12,952 bases of DNA from Willaertia magna (Eukaryota > Heterolobosea > Eutetramitea > Acrasida > Naegleriidae), in NCBI GenBank assembly GCA_902984215.1, contig CADWAF010004297.1:1-12952 (forward strand), given 5' to 3'. The notes below the pieces were generated by a model that did not search any database, was not told where the DNA came from, and saw only the letters and a program-made list of their open reading frames with translations. The translations under genes and the position numbers were made by a program. Below are positions 7,412 through 12,952 of the stretch, in pieces (position 1 is the first letter of the stretch; each line of letters starts with the position of its first letter).

Positions 7412-8443
7412 TTATAAATTTATTATTTGATGAATTTCTTCTGCAATTTCCTTAAAAGTAGGTCTTTCATTTGGTTCTTCATTCCAACAATGTCTCATTA
7501 ATAAAACTAATCTATCCAACTTCTTTCCCTCCTTTTCATCCTTATCACTATCTTTTAATAAAAACAATTTATAATCTTTAGGTATAGTTGGCCTTCTTTG
7601 ATGATTAGCAACATCCATTAATAAATCATTCATATTATTATATTCATTCTTATAAGCTATTCTCATAAATAAAACTTCATAAATTAAAATACCAAAAGAA
7701 AAGACATCTGACTTTTCACTAAATAAACATTTCGTTAAAATCTCTGGAGCAATACTTCTAGGAGTGCCAATAACATCATCTAATAAAGAAGTTGTATTTT
7801 TAAATTGACTTAAACCAAAATCACATATTTTAATATTTAAAATATTATTATTATTATTTAATCTTAATAAAATATTTTCAGTTTTTAAATCTAAATGTAA
7901 AATTGGAAAAGGTTTAATTGAATGTAAATAAATCATTCCTTTTGTAATTTCTAATAAAATAAATAATTTTAGATTTAAATCTAAAGTTAATTGTTGTAAA
8001 ATAAAATCTTTTAAACTACAATCTAATAATTCCATTACAATATTTAAAATATTTTCCTTTTCATTAAAAGAATAACCATGATGTATTACACAATTTGGAT
8101 GTGAAATATTTAATAATAATTTTAAATTATCAATCATTTCAAATGTCAATCCAAATTTAGGTGTTTCAATCTGTTTAATTGCTACATCTGTATATTGCCA
8201 TCTTCCTTTTAAAACTTTACCTTCACCTCCTTCACTTATCCATGAAATAAATTTTATATCTTCTAATGAAATCATTCTTTGAGTTGATATAATTTCTTTA
8301 ATATCTTTTATTTCATTTGTTTTATTTAAATTGTTTGTTAAACATAATGTTGAAGTTATATTTGAAATGATTTGATCTTTTGTAATGGATTTTTGTTTTT
8401 CTATATTTTCTTTATTTTTTGGTGGTTTTATTGTTGTAAACAC
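7412..8443 (-). CDS. TKL-type protein kinase, 5' end unresolved
   Basis: A complete kinase domain fills residues about 62-340 of the open frame. The glycine loop is SEGGEGKVLKG (70-80), the ATP lysine is K90 in VAIK, the catalytic loop is HLDLKTEN (183-190), then DFG (208-210), and GTPRSIAPE (226-234) is in the place of GT-x-x-[YW]-MAPE. The C-lobe has SDVFSFGILIYE and a final RPTFKEIAEEI. This is the tyrosine-kinase-like (TKL) pattern; substrates are probably Ser/Thr. The catalytic Arg of HRD is Leu, so it is a non-RD kinase. The frame opens at 8443 with GTG, preceded by a stop with no ATG between. The first Met is codon 57 (8275), five residues before the domain. Either translation starts at 8275 (287 residues) or a short upstream exon supplies the ATG. 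One candidate, at 8489-8477, would splice to 8442 through a 34-nt intron and stays in frame, but its splice sites are weak. Confidence 0.8.
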   Translation of the reverse strand: MFTTIKPPKNKENIEKQKSITKDQIISNITSTLCLTNNLNKTNEIKDIKEIISTQRMISLEDIKFISWISEGGEGKVLKGRWQYTDVAIKQIETPKFGLTFEMIDNLKLLLNISHPNCVIHHGYSFNEKENILNIVMELLDCSLKDFILQQLTLDLNLKLFILLEITKGMIYLHSIKPFPILHLDLKTENILLRLNNNNNILNIKICDFGLSQFKNTTSLLDDVIGTPRSIAPEILTKCLFSEKSDVFSFGILIYEVLFMRIAYKNEYNNMNDLLMDVANHQRRPTIPKDYKLFLLKDSDKDEKEGKKLDRLVLLMRHCWNEEPNERPTFKEIAEEIHQIINL

Positions 8444-8478
8444 TTCAACGAAACTATTTTAACATAAACAAAATACGG

Positions 8479-8517
8479 TTTGTAAACATTATTTTTTGTA
8501 AAATTATTTTTTGTAAA
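8479..8517. repeat. Three spaced copies of TTTGTAAA
   Basis: The octamer TTTGTAAA occurs at 8479-8486, 8495-8502 and 8510-8517, spaced 16 and 15 bp, in the 100 bp between the ankyrin gene and the kinase frame. The intervals are also alike (ATTATTT-type), so it is a small degenerate tandem repeat. It may be a leader or promoter element of the kinase, in which orientation it reads TTTACAAA. Confidence 0.5.
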
Positions 8518-8546
8518 TTATTATTTGTTAAAGTTTTAAATAAAAC

Positions 8547-9427
8547 CTACTCTTCATCTTCCAATTCCTTTTCTTGTATTATTGAATCTTCTTTATTTCC
8601 TTTAAAAACTCCAAATATAGATTTCATAATTGTTGAATTTGTTTCTTGTAAAAAATCATATACTTCTCCACTTCTTTTATTCATATTACATAAATAAATT
8701 GGTGTTTCTCCCTTTTCATTTATTTAATTTTTATTTATTTATTTATTTTATTTATTTGATAATTACTTACTTCATTCTATAAAATTTTAATTTAAAATAA
8801 TTTATAAAATTATAAAAATAACTTACATTTTTTAAATTTCTGTCAGCTCCATAAGCTAATAATAATTTTACAATTTCTAATTTATTAAAATAACATGCCC
8901 AATGAAGAGCAGTCTTTTAATAAATATTAAATAAAAATATAATTTTGCAAATACTTACATTTCCCTATTTAAATATTGTAAATTAAATAATGTCAATTAA
9001 TTGTTGACAAATAACTTACAAAAAACTATAATTTACAATATTAAACTTAAAACAATAATTAAATTTACGTACATCTCGCGCATTTACAATTTCCTTAGTT
9101 TCCAAATTAAATTCTTCAAACATCATTTTAATAATGGAATCGGCATTACTTAAAGTTGCTAACATTAATATATTCTAAAATAATTAAATTATTTAATTTA
9201 CTTTTTGTAAAACTTACTCTGTCCTGTTTTGTTTTTTTAAAATAATATTAATTAATAATAAATAATTATCGGATGAGAATTGTTTAAATAGAAAAAGAAG
9301 AACTTCTTACCTTTGAATCTATATATTTAAATAATTCATTGGAATGTTCTTTAAGTAATTTCTTACAATTCTCGGAATCATTTCTATCACAAAATTCTCT
9401 AAATTGAACAGAAGCACCTTGTCCCAT
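8547..9427 (-). CDS. Myristoylatable ankyrin-repeat protein with 6-nt micro-exons
   Basis: Reconstructed from eight exons, read from high to low coordinate: 9427-9311, 9223-9218, 9174-9073, 9025-9020, 8964-8959, 8913-8827, 8776-8771, 8711-8547. The seven introns are 43-87 nt, all phase 0. Every donor is GTAAG except one GTACG; all acceptors are AG. The product is 164 residues. It starts MGQGAS, a good N-myristoylation signal, then a helical cap and three ankyrin-like repeats (NILMLATLSN; TALHWACYFNKLEIVKLLL; TPIYLCN), and ends in an acidic tail. Each 6-nt exon supplies two residues of a repeat's hairpin loop (DR; FF then GN; NE). With them every repeat has the family spacing D-x-x-G-x-T-P-L-H-x-A; without them the loops are two to four residues short. 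Ankyrin repeats bind proteins, and a lipid anchor would place this one at a membrane. The partner is unknown. The ATG at 9427 is preferred over 9469 because of MGQGAS and the A-run before it. Confidence 0.75.
8771..8776 (-). other. Micro-exon 4 (AATGAA, Asn-Glu)
   Basis: Six bases flanked by ATAG and GTAAG. They supply positions 2-3 of repeat 3, giving LKNNEGETPIYLC with canonical spacing. Confidence 0.65.
8959..8964 (-). other. Micro-exon 3 (GGAAAT, Gly-Asn)
   Basis: Six bases flanked by ATAG and GTAAG. They supply the conserved Gly and next residue (positions 4-5) of repeat 2, completing GNTALHWA. Confidence 0.75.
9020..9025 (-). other. Micro-exon 2 (TTTTTT, Phe-Phe)
   Basis: Six bases flanked by ATAG and GTAAG on the coding strand. 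They supply loop positions 2-3 of repeat 2, giving RDFFGNTALHWA. This is the least certain of the four, because its sequence is a plain T-run and leaving it out still gives a tolerable repeat. Confidence 0.5.
9218..9223 (-). other. Micro-exon 1 (GACAGA, Asp-Arg)
   Basis: Six bases flanked on the coding strand by ACAG and GTAAG. They supply loop positions 4-5 of ankyrin repeat 1, giving DSKDRNILMLA. Confidence 0.65.
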
Positions 9428-9634
9428 TTTTTTATTTGATTTTATGAATTTTTCAAGTTTACAATGCAATCAAAGTATAATTTTGAAACAAACCAAATAA
9501 CTTACACTTTTAATATATTTTAGCTTTTATTTAATAATAGTCATCTACATACCTTAACTTCTTAAATAAAAGAAGCAAAAAGGAAGAAATGCAGTAAGGA
9601 TTAAAAACTAAAATCAAATAAACTCAACAAAAAA
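9428..9634. promoter_or_regulatory. Divergent promoter between ankyrin and E/K-rich genes
   Basis: These 207 bp hold both leaders. GCATTGTAAA occurs on the ankyrin strand at 9458-9467, 30 nt before that gene's ATG. The same ten bases precede the HD-domain gene. Near the other start there is a small hairpin (CTTCTT at 9558-9563, AAGAAG at 9570-9575, six-base loop) of unclear meaning. Confidence 0.4.
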
Positions 9635-10147
9635 ATGGAACTACAAACAAAACCAAAGATATTGTTTCAATATCTCTCGGAGCATGCGAGACAATTAAAT
9701 TTAAAACCAACAATAATACAAAGTAAAGGTTTAGAAACAGGAAATTTAAAAAGATTAATGGAACATTTAATATCTTTAGAAAGAGAACCTGATTCTATAG
9801 AACAATTGCAATTAATGAAATCTAGTTTAGAGAAATATAAATTACCTGTTACTTTATCAGTTAAAAGAATAAAATCTGGTGACCTAGGATTAGAACAAAC
9901 AGAAGAGGAAGAAACAAAGGAAGAGGTGGAAGAAGAAGAAACTATAGAGGAACAAAAAGAAGAAGAAGAGGAAGAAACAACACCTAAGAAGAAGAAAAAG
10001 AAAGAACATACCAAAAAGTCCGATGATGAAGAAGAAGAAAAAGAGGAAGAAGAAAATAATGAAGAAGAACAAGAAGAAACTAAGAAAGAAGAAAAAGAGG
10101 ATAAAAAGAAGAAAGATAAGAAAAAAAGAAAGAGAAAACAAAAATAA
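9635..10147 (+). CDS. Unrecognised protein with long E/K-rich tail
   Basis: A 170-residue frame that I do not recognise. Residues 1-87 have ordinary composition and look helical (ILFQYLSEHARQLNL; LKRLMEHLISLER; DSIEQLQLMKSSLEKY) and end in LPVTLSVKRIKSGDLGL. From residue 88 the chain is almost only E, K and some T/D, with a basic end (KKKKDKKKRKRKQK-like) that would act as a nuclear localisation signal. Such charged tails occur in nucleolar and chromatin-associated proteins, but that is only a hint. The ATG sits in an A-run. The reverse-strand frames over the tail, made of F and S, are composition artefacts. Confidence that it is a gene is good; its function is unknown. Confidence 0.65.
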   Translation: MELQTKPKILFQYLSEHARQLNLKPTIIQSKGLETGNLKRLMEHLISLEREPDSIEQLQLMKSSLEKYKLPVTLSVKRIKSGDLGLEQTEEEETKEEVEEEETIEEQKEEEEEETTPKKKKKKEHTKKSDDEEEEKEEEENNEEEQEETKKEEKEDKKKKDKKKRKRKQK

Positions 10148-10279
10148 ATATTTTACTTATTCAATTTCTAGTTCTTTAATATATTAACTTCACAATATAA
10201 TAAGTTTAAGAAGTTTTGGAAATTGATTTCCAAATTTGTCGTTACAATAAATAATTTAGTTACAAAATTTACAAAATAT
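10148..10279. other. Convergent 3' spacer of 132 bp
   Basis: This AT-rich stretch separates the ends of the E/K-rich gene and VPS36 and must carry both 3' UTRs. No gene-like content was seen. Confidence 0.5.
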
Positions 10280-11605
10280 TTAAAGGTAAGGGTCAAATAC
10301 ATCTGAAACAAGATAGAAACGAACACCTTCTTCTGATTCATCTCTACATAATTTACACTTATTCTCTGCAGTAATTAATAATTCTTTTGCCAAAACAACA
10401 CTTATATTCATTGCTTGAGCTAAACCAACAGCTGTTAAATATCTTAAATTATTATAAATATCTTCTTCACCTTGTCTGACATGTTGTTCAATCTCATCTG
10501 CCATTCTATCATCTGAATATTTAGAAGATTGAATTACAACTACACCACTATCAAACTTCTTTAATTTCATTGGTAATTTTAGTTTGGAGAAAAGGGAACA
10601 TGCTTGATGCATATCTTCAGGAGATATTAAATCTGTACCACGAGCTCTATTATACAAACAATATGCATCTGTTAATGTAATAACACCTTCATATCTTTCT
10701 TCAATTACTTTATCTAAAAAGTCAACTAGCTGTCTCGCTAATTGTTGATGGTATTGAGCTCCACTACTTTGTTTTGTAACTGGAGAAGCCAAACCCAAAG
10801 TTAATAAGAAATTCAACATTTCATCTTCCTCTTCTTTATTTTCCTCATTATCACTCATTTTCATTCTTTCAACAACCTTATTCTTAAAAGATTCAGCTAA
10901 ATCAACCATATCCTTTGCTTTCTCCATTAACGTTCTTAAATCAGAAAATGCTTCATCCATCTCCTTTCTTTCTTCTTCATTCTGTTCTTCTATACGTTTC
11001 ATTATACCTGCAACCCCAGCATTCTTCGTTTCAAAAGGTTTATATTTTTTCAAGCCTTGAAGATCTTGATTAGAGCCATTTGTTCCCGCCAAATTATTAT
11101 TTTGTAAAAGTGGACTACTAGTATTACTAGAAGAACCAGAAGCATTAGAAGTAAGATTACTAGAAGATGTATTATTAATAAGATTATTTATCGGAATGTC
11201 CTCTAACCATTTCTTCTTTTTTAATTGTTCAGATAAAATATCAAAAAATTCATCTCTTTTTCCTTTCTTAAAACTAATTTTAATCTCTTGATTTAATGGT
11301 GTTTGAAAAACAATTTTAATCTTCGCAGTTTTAAATAATCCACCTCCTTCTTTATCAAAATGTTGGATATTAGATAGTTCACAAGATAAAGAATAGTTAA
11401 GTGAATTTGAATGATTAACTAAATAAATTCTATGACTTGTTAAATAGGCATCTGTAAGATCTTTTATTTCTTTTCCTAAATGATCTGTTATTAAAATATG
11501 ACTAACAATTAATCGTTCAATCTCTGTATTAATATTTACGAATTGTGGTCTTCCTGATGATGTTAAAGGTCGTTTTGTGAAGTATGACCAATTACTTTCC
11601 GACAT
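10280..11605 (-). CDS. VPS36: ESCRT-II subunit VPS36
   Basis: A single-exon 441-residue protein with the VPS36 layout. Residues about 1-135 form a GLUE (PH-like) domain: it opens SESNWSYFTKRP, has YLTSHRIYLVN and CELSNIQHF, then GGLFKTAKIKIVF, and ends in the helix RDEFFDILSEQLKKKKW. An S/N-rich linker runs about 140-182. The EAP30 part begins with a coiled helix at GVAGIMKRIEEQ (197-208). Tandem winged helices follow (about 265-441), including ITLTDAYCLYNRARGTDLIS and LAQAMNISVVLAKELLITAE. ESCRT-II (VPS22, VPS25, VPS36) sorts ubiquitinated membrane proteins into multivesicular bodies. The GLUE domain binds phosphoinositides and in many species ubiquitin, and yeast inserts zinc fingers there; none is present here. 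The ATG has an A-rich context. It diverges from the HD-domain gene. Confidence 0.93.
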   Translation of the reverse strand: MSESNWSYFTKRPLTSSGRPQFVNINTEIERLIVSHILITDHLGKEIKDLTDAYLTSHRIYLVNHSNSLNYSLSCELSNIQHFDKEGGGLFKTAKIKIVFQTPLNQEIKISFKKGKRDEFFDILSEQLKKKKWLEDIPINNLINNTSSSNLTSNASGSSSNTSSPLLQNNNLAGTNGSNQDLQGLKKYKPFETKNAGVAGIMKRIEEQNEEERKEMDEAFSDLRTLMEKAKDMVDLAESFKNKVVERMKMSDNEENKEEEDEMLNFLLTLGLASPVTKQSSGAQYHQQLARQLVDFLDKVIEERYEGVITLTDAYCLYNRARGTDLISPEDMHQACSLFSKLKLPMKLKKFDSGVVVIQSSKYSDDRMADEIEQHVRQGEEDIYNNLRYLTAVGLAQAMNISVVLAKELLITAENKCKLCRDESEEGVRFYLVSDVFDPYL

Positions 11606-11824
11606 TTTTTTATTTTCGGCAATCTATAATAAAAATTATAATTAATTAATTAAATAAATATTTAATTGTAAAACTGTAATTTTTGTTAATAATTTCTTTA
11701 CTGTTTTGATGTAAAATTAGTGGCATAGGAAAGCAACAACTTTCAACGTAATCGAACACCCATTCGCAAGAATTATAGTTAACCAACATTTCAACTATAG
11801 CATTGTAAATTTCTGATCTAATTC
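11606..11824. promoter_or_regulatory. Divergent promoter between VPS36 and HD-domain genes
   Basis: 219 bp. The VPS36-proximal half is extremely AT-rich with TTAATTAATT tracts; the half nearer the HD gene is more mixed. GCATTGTAAA at 11800-11809 ends 15 nt before the HD gene's first ATG. Short AACTATAG/TTATAGTTAA-like repeats lie nearby. Confidence 0.45.
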
Positions 11825-12884
11825 ATGGACAAAATCTTTCAGTTTCCAAATAAAAAAATGTTTAACACTACTTCTATTCTCGCAGATAATTTCATTGAAC
11901 AACTGAAACTTGGATACGAAAGAACATACGGTAATTTACATCAAAACTATAAAGAAATTATTGTTTGGGCAGCGCTTTCAATCATTGATATCATTAGTAA
12001 TTCCGATGCTCTCTATCACAATATAGAGCACACAATGCACGTAACTTTAGTTGGCCAAGAAATCCTTAGGGGTAAACACAGTAAGTAAACAACACAATTT
12101 ATCAAAACTAAATGATTATTAGTCAAACAAGGAGGTGTAACACCAGAAGATTGGTTACATTGCATCATTAGTTTATTGTGTCATGACATTGGATATTGTA
12201 AGGGTGTTTGTAAAAAAGATAATAAAGATTTAGGGATTTTTGCAACTGGTAAGGGAGATGAAACAGTTAAAATTGGTGATGATAAAACTGATGCCTCATT
12301 AACACCATACCATGTAGATAGAGGAAAATTATTTGTTAAAGAAAGATTTGATAATCATTGTATTATTAATGTTGAAAAAATACAAAGAAATATTGAATTG
12401 ACTAGATTCCCCGTTCCATTAGATGAAGATCATAAAGATACTGAAAACTTTCCAGGAATTGTTAGAGGGGCAGATCGTAAGTTTATATTTTTAACTTTAC
12501 AATTTTTTAATATTTTTGAAATTTACAATTACCTTAAATTTATAAATTGTTATTAACTATGAATCAATAGTTATTGGTCAGATGAGTGATTATAGATATA
12601 TTCAAAAGGTAGCTGCATTGTTTTATGAATTTGAAGAAACTGGTGTTAATTCAAGGTTAGGTTATTCTTCACCTGGAGATTTAAGAAGAAAATATCCAAC
12701 ATTTTATTGGAAATCTGTTTATCCTTATATTAAACCAAGTTTAGATTATTTAGATTCTACACAACAAGGAAAAGCATTTGCTTCTTCATTATATGCTAAT
12801 GTATTTTCTTTAGAACAATTAAGTAAACAAGTATGTGGTACTTGTGGGACAAGTGAAACCTCAAATGAAAAGAAGGAAAAGTAG
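11825..12884 (+). CDS. HD-domain metal-dependent phosphohydrolase
   Basis: Exons 11825-12080, 12123-12476 and 12571-12884 join in frame to give 307 residues. The HD metal-binding pattern is complete: H65 and H69 in YHNIEHTMHV, H106-D107 in CHDIGY, and D203 in the spliced segment GADLIGQMSD. Other strongly family-like blocks are LVGQEILRGKH, GGVTPEDWLH, TDASLTPYHVDRGKLFV, RNIELTRFPVP and ALFYEFEETG. HD enzymes hydrolyse phosphate esters, often nucleotides or cyclic nucleotides; the substrate is not evident. From memory these blocks match a family known mainly from bacteria, including cyanobacteria, so this may be an old acquisition that has since gained introns. The C-terminus adds a short VCGTCGT stretch and a charged tail. 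A second ATG at 11858 (residue 12) has the stronger A-run context and may be the true start. Confidence 0.85.
12081..12122 (+). other. HD gene intron 1
   Basis: A 42-nt phase-1 intron with donor GTAAGT and acceptor TTATTAG. It joins LRGKH to the following I-K-Q-G-G-V-T-P-E-D block. Confidence 0.88.
12477..12570 (+). other. HD gene intron 2
   Basis: A 94-nt phase-1 intron with donor GTAAGT and acceptor CAATAG. It joins VRGAD to L-I-G-Q-M-S-D and so restores the last metal-ligand region of the HD fold. Confidence 0.88.
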
Positions 12885-12952
12885 TTTGATAATGTATTGC
12901 TTTAATTATAGATTAAAAAGAGGTGAATAAATAAAGCCATAAGACGTTCAAT
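12885..12952 (+). other. 3' flank of the HD gene
   Basis: A short AT-rich tail to the window edge. It contains AATAAATAAAG (from about 12927), a plausible polyadenylation signal. Nothing else was recognised. Confidence 0.4.

Noticed and set aside
9500..9505. A GTAAG donor upstream of the ankyrin ATG, suggesting a 5' UTR intron
   Set aside because: There is no AG acceptor between it and the ATG, and using one beyond the ATG would remove the MGQGAS start.
9558..9575. CTTCTT/AAGAAG hairpin as a regulatory element
   Set aside because: A six-pair stem of A/T-rich sequence is too weak to call, so it is mentioned only as a note in the promoter entry.
9890..10141. Reverse-strand frames of F/L/S over the E/K-rich gene
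   Set aside because: They are complements of GAA/AAG codons with no other content.
11636..11665. TTAATTAATTAA tract as an origin or mobile-element end
   Set aside because: Simple AT repeats are common in these spacers, and there are no target duplications or transposase-like frames.
12176..12556. Independent small genes at 12176-12556 and 12582-12884
   Set aside because: They are exons 2 and 3 of the HD gene read through into introns. Splicing at 12123, 12476 and 12571 joins conserved blocks in frame.

Overview
The window looks like nuclear DNA of a free-living unicellular eukaryote, most likely an amoeboid protist and perhaps a heterolobosean of the Naegleria type. The reasons are: AT-rich DNA with even more AT-rich spacers; short spliceosomal introns (about 42-94 nt) with GTAAG-type donors and AG acceptors; A-rich stretches just before most start codons; TAA, TAG and TGA all used as stops in the standard code; an ESCRT-II gene; and a repertoire of RCC1, RGS, TKL kinase, F-box/LRR and ankyrin proteins. 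The lineage is an inference from gene content and style. No RNA gene, transposon or CRISPR array was recognised.

Layout, left to right: (1) an RCC1-propeller gene (+) whose end overlaps the end of a divergent eIF5A-like gene (-) by 7 nt; (2) a divergent promoter carrying a 20-bp near-palindrome; (3) a membrane-anchored YtcJ-type amidohydrolase (+); (4) a 321-bp spacer; (5) a two-exon membrane gene (+) joining a two-helix sensor-like module, an RGS domain and a complete short-chain dehydrogenase; (6) an F-box/leucine-rich-repeat gene (+) converging, 10 nt apart, on (7) a TKL-type kinase (-) whose open frame has no ATG at its 5' end; (8) an ankyrin gene (-) that I reconstructed as eight exons, four of them only 6 nt long; (9) an E/K-rich protein gene (+); (10) VPS36 of ESCRT-II (-); (11) a three-exon HD-domain phosphohydrolase (+) of a family I associate with bacteria.

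The genes do not form a pathway. Several fit signalling (RGS-SDR, TKL kinase, myristoylatable ankyrin protein), ubiquitin or endosomal sorting (F-box/LRR, VPS36), and translation (eIF5A paralogue). The two observations most worth following are the ankyrin gene, whose hexanucleotide micro-exons each supply two residues of an ankyrin hairpin loop and restore the canonical repeat spacing, and the single-polypeptide fusion of an RGS domain to an intact SDR enzyme. The third is an eIF5A-like protein that keeps the hypusine-position lysine inside a heavily altered loop.
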